Shown here one piece after another: positions 18,194-26,527 of a stretch of DNA of 64,000 bases (position 1 is the stretch's first letter; each line of letters starts with the position of its first letter). Origin of the DNA: Polystyrenella longa. Lineage in GTDB: Bacteria; Planctomycetota; Planctomycetia; Planctomycetales; Planctomycetaceae. The stretch spans positions 1,113,501-1,177,500 of the forward strand of contig NZ_CP036281.1 of NCBI RefSeq assembly GCF_007750395.1. Direction: 5' to 3'. The notes under the pieces are model-generated. The model searched no databases. It was not told where the DNA came from and worked only from the letters and a program-made list of their open reading frames with translations. A program made the translations under genes and the position numbers.

Positions 18194-18865
18194 TCAGTTG
18201 GCTTCGGCGACGGTGTCGACCTCTTGCTTTAATTGTTCCTGTCTCCGCTTCAGGGCCCGAGCGATCTCTTTGTAACGTGTTACCAGATCCACCAATTTTA
18301 TTTTTTGTTCCTCCAACCGGAAATCTTCTGTTTTGATCTCATCCAGTTGGGCGTTCAGTCGGGCGATGTCTTCTCGTCGTTTTTGGGCGTCTACCAGGGT
18401 CTCGTTTGCTTCCGTAGTTAACGTGACCAGTTGGACAGACAAATTCTGGGTCTGTTCCAGCGTCTGCTCAATTTCCGCCTGTAGCTCTGTGATTTTTTTA
18501 TCGAGACCTTTTCGGTCCGTTTCGATCATTGCTTCGTAGCTGGTGATTTTTTTGTTGACGGCGTCGATCTGTCTTTTCAGATCGGCGTTGGCTGCACGCA
18601 GTTTATTCGTCTCATCTTTGATCGTGGCCACCAGTACCTCAGGGAGGAATGAAATGCTACCCACCGTTTGATTGGTAACATTGTCCGTTCTCTGGTAGCG
18701 ATTACCTTCAGGACCATCGACTGGCAGGATCGTGTAATTCTCAACCGTAGCGATTTTTTCCTGCCAGTTATAACTACCGTAATACAGATTCATCGCAGCC
18801 ATCATAAATATGATGCTCGCGATGAAGGTAAGGACAACCAGTACTTTACCGAGATTCGTCTTCAT
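18194..18865 (-). CDS. Membrane-anchored coiled-coil protein
   Basis: The product (about 223 residues) has a signal anchor near residues 7-28 (VLVVLTFIASIIFMMAAM), a short globular part (about 30-75), and then coiled coil to the end (about 80-220), rich in Lys, Glu and Gln. It lacks the C-terminal beta domain of its paralogue downstream. I use the ATG at 18865, because the conserved MKTNLGKVLVV start matches the MTTLGKTLTV start of the paralogue, and GAGAG precedes it; the frame runs open further upstream to 18913. It is the first gene of the operon. No enzymatic motif is present, so a structural or scaffold role in the envelope is likely but unproven. Confidence 0.78.
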   Translation of the reverse strand: MKTNLGKVLVVLTFIASIIFMMAAMNLYYGSYNWQEKIATVENYTILPVDGPEGNRYQRTDNVTNQTVGSISFLPEVLVATIKDETNKLRAANADLKRQIDAVNKKITSYEAMIETDRKGLDKKITELQAEIEQTLEQTQNLSVQLVTLTTEANETLVDAQKRREDIARLNAQLDEIKTEDFRLEEQKIKLVDLVTRYKEIARALKRRQEQLKQEVDTVAEAN

Positions 18866-18922
18866 AAGACTCTCAAATGAGGTGGAGTGAAGGCAACGGG
18901 AGGGAAAATTCAAATCGGACGT

Positions 18923-18957
18923 TAGATCATGTTAAAAGCTGCCTAACACATGATCTA
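18923..18957 (-). promoter_or_regulatory. Inverted repeat upstream of the coiled-coil operon
   Basis: TAGATCATGT (18923-18932) is a perfect inverted repeat of ACATGATCTA (18948-18957), 15 bases apart. It sits 58-92 bases before the first ATG of the operon, a usual distance for an operator or leader hairpin. No regulator is known. Confidence 0.4.
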
Positions 18958-20541
18958 CTTTACCCGTTAGAACAAACCGAAGAGAACGGGAAAGTTCGTA
19001 AAATAGGCGAAATAGTCCTTTTTTTGCGACCCGGGAGATGGCCTAAACCCAATTATCGAAATATTTAGTAGTGGACTTATGGTCACTGTGTTCGTTGCCG
19101 GATTGGCGATCTGCTCCGAACTGGATCGACCAGTCCGGAAGACTGGATTCCATCCAGCAAACCTGTTGTGACTATCAATAAACGTGACAAGCTACAGTCA
19201 CTATGTATTTACAGAGGGTCCAGCATCAATTGGTAGATAGCGCGCAAACGCTGTAGGGTAAGGAGAACCGACCCTGTTTATCAAAGCTCGGCTGTTGAGA
19301 AATAGATCTGAGGGAAACCTCGTAAAAAAATCGATACAGCGAAAAATCGTCAAAAGCAATCTTATTCTTCGGGTTGTGCGGAGGGATTTCTGCCTGATGA
19401 TGAAATATCACCCTCAGTTAAACAGTGAGTCAACTTTTCAAAATCATTCTGCCGAGCTATTGAATGAGCGGCTGCAACTCGACATGATAGTAGAAGGTTT
19501 CCGGTAGAAACGGACTGGCAAGATCAGAAAGTTTTTCCATCGTGCATTCTCTGCATGATTCAACGAAGCCATCCACTTCAACCGGTAGGTTCTCCCTTTT
19601 CTTCCTCGGTTTTTCACATCGTTCTCAAGCTATCTCCCTTTCAGCTGTAACGCTTTTGCAGACAGAGTTTTTCTGGCTGCCGAATCTGTTTGCTCATTCA
19701 GGTAAGATAATACGACTCCCAAGTCGTTGGCAGAGGTTAGCGGTTGTGGTCGGCCCGGGTAGTTTACCAATCTCATGATGTTTCATGCTTTCTGTTTCTA
19801 CTAAAGAGAAGCGGCAGGGTTCCATTCCTGCTCACGGCTTTGAGACAGCACCTGAAACGGTCGTCGGTATCACCTCTACGAGTTATCCACTCAATATTAT
19901 AAACGATTCTGAAACTCTCTGATGGTTTAAAACAGCCCTTGTTTTACAGGGTCTGGAATAACCATGATCGGGTTTCAAAATGGGCTCCAGTACTCTTTCT
20001 TGCCTTGAATCTTGCATTCGACTTAATCACCCAGAGTGATCAGGACGACTGTCATCGGATTTTCCTATCCGTGTGATCTAAGGTGGTGGAGGTGCGAAAT
20101 AGCAGCCCACACATCCTAAGATTTTCCTGATTTTAACATATCGTCTTTCATGTTTTTGCATAAAGATTCTGTATCTCTGATCAAAGTTCGGTAGCCTTTA
20201 CGCATGATCGATTTTGGTTTTGCTCGATGAGCAACATCGGCGATAATCGAAATCGAAACGGCGTCAGGGAAGAGTTTTCGTGGTTACTGAAGTCGGCTAC
20301 TATTCCATATTCCATTGAACCGTCGCAGAGTGCTGTTGTCGGTTATGCAGTTACTTAATTATCATACAGTCTGAAACCGTACTGGAGTTCGTCCTCGGTG
20401 AAAGCACCTTGGAAGTCGATTTCAATGGAGGCGACTTGTTCCCCTGTAGGTTCTCTGGCTGAAAATACAGATATATTTATTCAACTTTCTGCGGGCCCTT
20501 CGACCGCTGACTTTTCTATCTCCAACTCGGGAGAGGCAACT
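18958..20541. other. Long non-coding stretch, about 1.6 kb
   Basis: No frame here looks like a real gene: the open frames are short, lack domains, and have poor starts. It holds a small compound hairpin: CTGGAT (19121-19126) with ATCCAG (19152-19157), enclosing CCAGTC (19130-19135) with GACTGG (19141-19146). The rest looks AT-richer than the neighbouring genes. It may contain a decayed gene, a non-coding RNA or a long leader for the STAS gene; I cannot tell which. Confidence 0.4.
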
Positions 20542-21210
20542 GTGACGTCGAGCAATAATCCTTATTATTTCGAGCAGGGTAACGGCTACTCTGTAATTAC
20601 CCTGACTCCGGAACTGAATGACGCTCAGTGGAGTGACATCGAGAAAGTCGGCTCCGATCTTCTCGTACAGTTAAAAGATCATAAATCTCCCGCTTTTGTT
20701 GTCGATCTATCATCCCTGAATTACATGGGAAGCGCCATGGTGGCGTTGATTGTGCGGCTTTGGAAATCGGTGAAAGACGAAAAAGGCCGAATGGTCGTCG
20801 TCAATCGAGAGAAACTCGTTTATGAAGTCCTCGAACTGGCCGGGTTGCATAAAATCTGGGTGATTGTGGAGACCCGTGAAGAAGCACTTAAGAAACTTGG
20901 GTTTCGCGCTTCGTCACTCTCTTCGTCCGGGTCTTCAAGTGCGACCAGCAGCGTATCAGAAGACAGCAAGCTGGCTCCAGCCCTCGTCATTCTGGCGACC
21001 TTGGGAGCAATCGGAGGACTGATCTGGCTATACAACGCAAATGATCAAAAAATTCCTCTGGTTCTCACTATTGTTGCCGCCCTCGTGGCGATCATTTTTG
21101 GCACGTTGTCCGCCACAAGTTTTAAAACAGCCATCAAAGCGCTCGGCCTGGCCGGCGTGGTGACAAACCTAATACTGATTGTGGTGGCGGTCTTGGAGAT
21201 TACATCTTAG
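20542..21210 (+). CDS. STAS-domain membrane protein
   Basis: An N-terminal STAS domain (about residues 10-115) is followed by a Ser-rich linker and three hydrophobic helices (about 145-222). The STAS core is visible as GYSVITLTPELNDAQW, AFVVDLSSLNYMGSAMVALIVRLW and KLVYEVLELAGLHKIW. The phosphorylatable serine of anti-anti-sigma proteins would fall in LNYMGSAM; Met-Gly precedes the Ser, so regulation by phosphorylation is possible. STAS at the N-terminus with helices after it is the reverse of SulP transporters. I chose the GTG at 20542 because GAGAGG (20531-20536) stands 5 bases before it; the frame is open from 20398, with an ATG at 20425, so a longer form is possible. Confidence 0.75.
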   Translation: MTSSNNPYYFEQGNGYSVITLTPELNDAQWSDIEKVGSDLLVQLKDHKSPAFVVDLSSLNYMGSAMVALIVRLWKSVKDEKGRMVVVNREKLVYEVLELAGLHKIWVIVETREEALKKLGFRASSLSSSGSSSATSSVSEDSKLAPALVILATLGAIGGLIWLYNANDQKIPLVLTIVAALVAIIFGTLSATSFKTAIKALGLAGVVTNLILIVVAVLEITS

Positions 21211-21503
21211 TCATAAGGCTCCCACCAAAAAATATATGCCGCATTTGCGGAAGAGAAATAACTTGATCTGTCGCCGACCTCACTGCCATGCAATTGTCGT
21301 GCGATGACTTTTATAATCGAATATTTTAACCGCAGACCGGTCACAGAAGAATTTCAGCGGCCTTTGCCCGATTGACCTGTTCCTCTGTTTCCTGAAGCAC
21401 CAGTGATCGTTTTTCGTTTCGGATACGAATGGAGGAGACTCCTGCCGTCCGGTCGGTGAACGTGCAATTACAACATGGGCCATTTCATCGGGAGTTACTG
21501 AGG

Positions 21504-22802
21504 ATGACCGATCGTCAAACATCAGCAGAGTCCAAATCATCGGACAGTTCAAAGCCGAATAGCGTCAACAAGCTACCTCCAGGTGATGTCCGCCAGAAAG
21601 CGCTAGAGGAAGAGTTGAAAGGGCTCGTCGATGTCGTCGGGCCCGGTCCGCTGGTCGACCTCCTACTGGAACGTGCTTTCCAACTGAAGGCCACTGACAT
21701 CCATCTCGATCCGACTGATCGGGGCCTGCTGGTCCGGTTGCGGGTGGATGGTCTTCTCCACAACGTGCTGGAGTTGCCTCCGAATGTGACGTCGCATGTG
21801 ATTTCCCGTATCAAATTACTGGCAAACATGGACATCACGGAGCGTCGCCTGTCTCAGGATGGTCATATCTCTAACGCGGTCTTACAACATCAGCGTGATA
21901 TTCGTGTGGGCAGTGGCCCCACAATTCACGGTGAACGTCTCGTACTGCGACTGATGCCCGATAACCGCGAGTACGTCGAACTGGGAGAATTAGGATTTGA
22001 CGAAGGTCAGATTAAAATTCTTCAGCGCTGTATCGAAAAACCGTACGGCATGATTCTCAGTGTCGGACCCGTCGGTTCCGGTAAGAGTACCACGATGTAC
22101 TCCTGCCTGCAGAAGTTGAGCGATCCGACCAAAAGCCTGGTTACCATCGAAGATCCAGTCGAACGCCGGATGGAAAACGTGAACCAAATTCAGGTCGACC
22201 CGAAAATCGACTTTGGATTCGTCGAAGCCCTGCGTGGTGTTCTGCGTCAGGACCCGAATGTGATGATGGTGGGAGAGATTCGCGATCCCGAGACCGCTCA
22301 TATTGCCTGTCGTGCGGGCCTCACCGGGGTCGTGGTACTGAGTACGCTGCACGCCAACGACACTGCGGCGACGATCGACGTCTTCCGGGAATTTGGTATT
22401 CCTCCGATGTTCATTGCCGACTCACTTCAGGGAATTATCTCTCAACGACTGCTGCGAAAAGTCTGTCGCGAGTGTGCCGAAGATATCAAACTCGACGACA
22501 AGCACATTCGCATGCTGCAACTTTCCGATGAAGAAGTGGATAAGTGCCAGCTCAAGTCGGGCAAAGGATGTGGAGTCTGCTTTGGCACCGGTTACGCCGG
22601 ACGAACGGGGGTCTTCGAGATCATGGAAATGGACTCCGAAATTCGAGAAGCCGTTCTGCATGGTCGTTCACACGATCAGATGATGGCACTCGCCCAGACC
22701 AAGGGAATGGAATCGCTCGAAGAAGCGGCTCGTCAGAGAGTCATCCAGGGAGTGACGGACATGCAGGAAATGCACCGCGTGTTGACCACGTTCCCTACCT
22801 GA
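21504..22802 (+). CDS. GspE/PulE-type secretion or pilus ATPase
   Basis: A hexameric ATPase of the type II secretion / type IV pilus family. Numbering from the ATG at 21504: N2-like region about 45-160; Walker [10 protein letters not shown] (188-196); Asp box IEDPVE (215-220); Walker [12 protein letters not shown] (253-263); His box STLHAND (280-286). Four cysteines (CREC 321/324 and CGVC 356/359) form the usual zinc site. The N1 domain that binds the membrane partner is missing. GGGAG (21490-21494) precedes this ATG; the frame is open to an ATG at 21429 that has no such site. No secretin, pilin or platform protein gene adjoins it, so its system is encoded elsewhere. Confidence 0.92.
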   Translation: MTDRQTSAESKSSDSSKPNSVNKLPPGDVRQKALEEELKGLVDVVGPGPLVDLLLERAFQLKATDIHLDPTDRGLLVRLRVDGLLHNVLELPPNVTSHVISRIKLLANMDITERRLSQDGHISNAVLQHQRDIRVGSGPTIHGERLVLRLMPDNREYVELGELGFDEGQIKILQRCIEKPYGMILSVGPVGSGKSTTMYSCLQKLSDPTKSLVTIEDPVERRMENVNQIQVDPKIDFGFVEALRGVLRQDPNVMMVGEIRDPETAHIACRAGLTGVVVLSTLHANDTAATIDVFREFGIPPMFIADSLQGIISQRLLRKVCRECAEDIKLDDKHIRMLQLSDEEVDKCQLKSGKGCGVCFGTGYAGRTGVFEIMEMDSEIREAVLHGRSHDQMMALAQTKGMESLEEAARQRVIQGVTDMQEMHRVLTTFPT

Positions 22803-22848
22803 TCCTATTCTGAAACAGTTTGACCTTAAACCGTTTGATTGTATTCAA

Positions 22849-22896
22849 CAAAAAACCTCTCCACTGCAATGGTTTCGCAGGGGAGAGGTTTTTTAT
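22849..22896 (+). terminator. Rho-independent terminator after the GspE-type gene
   Basis: AACCTCTCC (22854-22862) pairs with GGGAGAGGTT near 22881-22890, followed by a T run. The A run before the stem means it could also act on the minus strand. Confidence 0.85.
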
Positions 22897-23364
22897 GCCT
22901 ACTCGTGGGACTGAGTTCGGCAGGATTGTTTTGAGTGTCGTCGTTGGGCTTGGCACCGCTTAATGAGGCGGGGGTCTTCAATGCTGGCAGCAGTTGATGC
23001 GTTACCAGTATTTTCTGGTAGGCAAGCAAGCCGTCGTTGATTGTGGGGAGTTGTAAGTAAAACCCGGCGAAAGAAAAAACGGCATCCATGCCGAAGGACA
23101 CCCTCCATGGCATTTGTCTTATCGCAGAGAATCAGCCGATTCAGAGCAGAGTGAACAGTCGTGCTTTCTTCCGGCCGGGTTTCGTAAATCTGAAAGGCAT
23201 ACCATTGCCAATCAGAAGTGGTGCATGCATACAAAGCGTAATTTGGGTCGCGACTTCGAGATCGCGTTGGTAGGGAAGATAAGTATAGAGCTGGCAGTCA
23301 GTTTTCATCTGACAGGACCACCGCTGGCCGTTACCTGGATGTTCTGAGTAAACAGTGAAGAACG
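22897..23364. other. Intergenic, no gene recognised
   Basis: The gap between the terminator of the GspE-type gene and the end of mraZ shows only short frames that overlap the terminator or mraZ. I found no structure or repeat. Confidence 0.4.
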
Positions 23365-23847
23365 TTACTCGGACAGATCCCGGAAGAGCGGATTGAACTC
23401 TGGCATCTCTTGCTGGAGCGTTTCGAGCCACGCATCCGGATTCCAGATTTCCACGCAGATGGCTGCTCCTACAATCATGACTTCCTGATTCACGTCCACG
23501 TTCAGAAACTGTCTGAACCCTTCGGGAATTAACAGGCGCGAACGATTGGCTAATTTAACCGTCGTGGAGCGGGTCGAAAGTAAACGTCCGAGACGCTGAA
23601 CTTCTCCCCATCGTTGCTCCATTCGACCAGCAGATACTTTCTGCTTGATCAGGTTAACGCCGACGTCGACTCGCTTCTGCCATTCGGCAGCAGACCAGAG
23701 TGACAGGCAGCCATAACGCTCTTTGGTCAGGATCGTTTCCCCGGCTGGATCGGTGACCGCTTCTGCCATTTCATTCGGCAATGAGAGACGAAAACGATCG
23801 TCGATCGTTCGTTTCACTTCGCCGGTGATAAAGGTTTCTGCGGACAT
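23365..23847 (-). CDS. mraZ: MraZ-family transcription regulator
   Basis: MraZ proteins carry two AbrB-like domains and form rings that bind TGGG repeats at the division/cell-wall (dcw) promoter. Both halves are visible: [19 protein letters not shown] with [18 protein letters not shown] (about 9-60) and the second copy [22 protein letters not shown] with [20 protein letters not shown] (about 93-148). The length of 160 is normal. It is solitary here: it is not followed by rsmH, ftsL or other dcw genes, and the neighbours point the other way or are unrelated. Two TGGG palindromes lie upstream and suggest autoregulation. The ATG at 23847 is preceded by GAGGAGG-like purines. Confidence 0.85.
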   Translation of the reverse strand: MSAETFITGEVKRTIDDRFRLSLPNEMAEAVTDPAGETILTKERYGCLSLWSAAEWQKRVDVGVNLIKQKVSAGRMEQRWGEVQRLGRLLSTRSTTVKLANRSRLLIPEGFRQFLNVDVNQEVMIVGAAICVEIWNPDAWLETLQQEMPEFNPLFRDLSE

Positions 23848-23893
23848 GCGTTCGGTGCCGATAGAGGAGGTTTAAGTTGCCTGTCTATCTTAC

Positions 23894-23950
23894 TGGGTCG
23901 ATATCCCACAATCAACTAGTTGTTAAAGATCGCTGTGGGTAATTATCCCA
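23894..23950 (-). promoter_or_regulatory. Paired TGGG palindromes upstream of mraZ, candidate operators
   Basis: Two 15-base sites, TGGGTCGATATCCCA (23894-23908) and TGGGTAATTATCCCA (23936-23950), share TGGGT-N5-TCCCA-type ends. They start 42 bp apart, near four helical turns, and lie 47-103 bp before the mraZ ATG. Escherichia coli MraZ binds TGGGN direct repeats; here each site holds one TGGG on each strand. I infer they are MraZ operators. Confidence 0.55.
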
Positions 23951-24204
23951 CTTCTGTTCTCACGATACCGCCATCAATTTGAAACTTCAAATGGTTTGGG
24001 GTGATTTTTCCGATTTTGACGGTTTTAGTCAGGGTCTTATTTCTGGTTTAAAAAACGATGTCTACGCGTTGTCTGTTGACAGTCAATAATCACAGCAAGT
24101 TGGTCCCGGTTAAACATCGTACGAGTGCTTCGGGTATGTTCTCAAAGCACGCACCGATACACGCAAAAGTATCCAGGAAATATCGCAAAAGGGGGGAGAG
24201 TGCC
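23951..24204. other. Upstream part of the mraZ intergenic region
   Basis: Apart from the two palindromes just below it, I see no gene. A further TTGGGG occurs at 23996-24001, but not in the same palindromic frame. Confidence 0.35.
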
Positions 24205-26295
24205 CTATAGCCAGCGGTTTTTTAAACCATCACGAATGGAGCGACTGTCGATTCCAGTGGAGCGATAGCTCTCCAAGTCGTCGGCATCAATTTCGAGATC
24301 GGCATTGATGATCTCGCAGCATTCCAGCACCGAGTCACTCAGGAAGCGACTCTTGCGAACAGATACGTTTCGGCCACCGGGAAAGCTGTTGTTTCGCGTA
24401 AAGTAACGACGTGGGCAACCGACATACAGCCAATGTTTAGCACGCGTCAGCGCGACATAAAACAGACGGCGTTCTTCTTCCAGGTCGTCACCCGAACGGA
24501 GTGCCATTTCAGAGGGCAGACAACCTTCGATGGCTTGCAGGAGATAGACGACATCCCACTCAAGTCCTTTAGAAGAATGAATGGTACTGAGCACCAGACA
24601 TTCCTCATCAGCATCTTGCGTCTGGTCCTTAAGTTCCATCATGGACGTCGGTGGTTCCAAGGCGAGGTCCGTAAGGAAGCTGGCCCGATTGACGTAACGA
24701 TCCGAAATTCGCTCAAGCTGATCGAGATCATTTTCACGCGCACGCAGGTTGTCGTATTTTGATTCAAGAATCGGTTTGTAAAATCGGCGGACGAGTTTCA
24801 GCTGTCCCGACATCGGTTCGTCGTCACTCCTTTTCAGGGACAGTGATTGGATCAGGGCGATGAAGAGAGGCCAGTGATCGCGCGTAGCTGCAGGCGGCTT
24901 AAAGTCTTTCCAGCCAGCGGTGATATCACTTTGCCCTTTACTCATCTCCATTAACTGCGCCCCTTTCTTGCGACCGATGCCGGGGAGCATGGTCAGCACG
25001 CGCATGACGGCGACTTCATCACGCGGGTTCTCCGCTATTCGGAGAAAGGAGAGCAGGTCTTTGGCGTGGGCTGTTTCAATAAACTTGAGGCCACCATACT
25101 TGGCAAAGGGAATATCCCGATGCCCCAGTTCGATTTCCAATGGCAAGCTATGATGCGATGCGCGAAAGAGAACGGCCTGTCGGTTAAGGGGAACACCATT
25201 CTCGCGATGTTCCAGAATCTGGGAGATCAAATAATCTGTTTGAACATCTTCGTTGTCACTTTCCACAATAATCGGCCGCGGACCTTGTTCTCGATCAGAC
25301 CAGAGGTTTTTCTCGAACCGCTCCGGAGCCATGGAAATCACTCGGTTCGTCATCTCTAGAATAGGCTGAGTGGAGCGGTAATTCTGTTCCAGGGCCACAA
25401 TGGTGGTGTTGGGGAAATCCTGAGGGAAATCGAGAATGTTTCGGACCGTTGCAGCGCGAAAAGAATAAATTGACTGGGCATCATCGCCAACGACGGTCAC
25501 TCCCTGTCCTTCCGGAGAGAGCAACTGCAGGATACTGGATTGAAGAACGTTGGTATCCTGGTATTCGTCAATAAGAACGGCGTCGAACTGGCTGCGGATC
25601 ATCTCTGCTCCCGTGTCAGAATCGAGCAGGGCTCTCCAGAAAACAAGCAGGTCGTCGTAGTCAAGAACTCCCTGTAGCTCTTTGCGATCTACGAAGGCGC
25701 GGAACAGTCCTTTAAGTTCATCTTGATATTCGGCACACCAGGGAAAATCAAATTGCAGGACTTCTTCGAGTCGCCGCTGAGAATTCATGCAGCGACTGTA
25801 GATGTCGAGGCACGTTCCCTTAAGCGGGAACCGCTTCTTGCTGTCCGCGAGATTCATGTCTATGCGCAGTAGTTGCAATAAATCTTCGGAGTCCGTTCGG
25901 TCGAGAATCGTGAACTGTGAATCGAGACCGAGTGCGTTTCCATATTTACGCAGCATACGTGCCGAGATGGAATGGAAAGTTCCTCCCCATACACCCCGAC
26001 CAGGTCGTTTGCGTCCCGTTCGATCGGCATGATGGTCCAGACCTGAGAGAATCGCCTCGACTCGTCGCAGCATTTCATTGGCTGCGCGTCTCGTGAAAGT
26101 AAGCAGCATAATGCGACGTGGGTCGACGCCGGTTGCGATCAACCAAGCGACTCGGTGTGCCAAAGTGGTCGTTTTACCAGTACCAGCTCCGGCGACGATT
26201 AGGAGCGGATTGAGATCGTGCTCGACCGCCACTCGCTGTTGGTCATTCAGCTGTGAAAGTAGCGATTCCAGATGATCATCATCGGCTTCAACCAT
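24205..26295 (-). CDS. UvrD/PcrA-like superfamily 1 DNA helicase
   Basis: A 3'-5' DNA helicase of the UvrD/Rep/PcrA group, for repair or replication. Motifs in order: Q-motif LNDQQRVAV, motif I VAGAGTGKTTTLAHRV, Ia LLTFTRRAANEML, II VLIDEYQDTN, III GDDAQSIYSFR, IV LEQNYRSTQPI, V LSTIHSSKGLEWDVVYL, VI EERRLFYVALTRAK. About 696 residues is normal for the family. I use the ATG at 26295 (MVEADDD), preceded by AGGATG; the open frame to 26475 is not credible because it reaches back to the terminator of the next gene region. The extra C-terminal 90 residues are polar and lack the usual PcrA tail. It is a single-gene unit. Confidence 0.9.
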   Translation of the reverse strand: MVEADDDHLESLLSQLNDQQRVAVEHDLNPLLIVAGAGTGKTTTLAHRVAWLIATGVDPRRIMLLTFTRRAANEMLRRVEAILSGLDHHADRTGRKRPGRGVWGGTFHSISARMLRKYGNALGLDSQFTILDRTDSEDLLQLLRIDMNLADSKKRFPLKGTCLDIYSRCMNSQRRLEEVLQFDFPWCAEYQDELKGLFRAFVDRKELQGVLDYDDLLVFWRALLDSDTGAEMIRSQFDAVLIDEYQDTNVLQSSILQLLSPEGQGVTVVGDDAQSIYSFRAATVRNILDFPQDFPNTTIVALEQNYRSTQPILEMTNRVISMAPERFEKNLWSDREQGPRPIIVESDNEDVQTDYLISQILEHRENGVPLNRQAVLFRASHHSLPLEIELGHRDIPFAKYGGLKFIETAHAKDLLSFLRIAENPRDEVAVMRVLTMLPGIGRKKGAQLMEMSKGQSDITAGWKDFKPPAATRDHWPLFIALIQSLSLKRSDDEPMSGQLKLVRRFYKPILESKYDNLRARENDLDQLERISDRYVNRASFLTDLALEPPTSMMELKDQTQDADEECLVLSTIHSSKGLEWDVVYLLQAIEGCLPSEMALRSGDDLEEERRLFYVALTRAKHWLYVGCPRRYFTRNNSFPGGRNVSVRKSRFLSDSVLECCEIINADLEIDADDLESYRSTGIDSRSIRDGLKNRWL

Positions 26296-26454
26296 GAAGC
26301 ATCCTGAGGTAAGGAGGTTGTGAGTGAATAAGCTTGATACCCAAGCGGTCGTATTGCAGCATTGAAGGTCTTGGACGGCAAGATAATCATAGCAGCCGAC
26401 GGTTCCCGCTCCTACCCCCCGGAATTTCTCAAGCGGGTTCGGGGAAACCAAACA

Positions 26455-26490
26455 ATAAAAAAGCCCTCGCTGCAAAGGGCAGGAGGGCTT
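26455..26490 (-). terminator. Terminator of the glycogen phosphorylase gene
   Basis: AAGCCCTC (26461-26468) pairs with GAGGGCTT (26483-26490). On the minus strand the stem is followed by TTTTATTG. It lies 38 bases after the glgP stop. Confidence 0.85.
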
Positions 26491-26527
26491 TGGATTTTAC
26501 TTAAACATTCAGGCGTTATTCGCGGAA

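Noticed and set aside
22826..23113. 95-codon minus-strand frame
   Set aside because: It overlaps the terminator of the GspE-type gene and has no domain.
26296..26475. N-terminal extension of the helicase
   Set aside because: The extra 60 codons contain no domain and run into the terminator hairpin of the glgP gene; the ATG at 26295 has a ribosome site and sits just before the helicase Q-motif.
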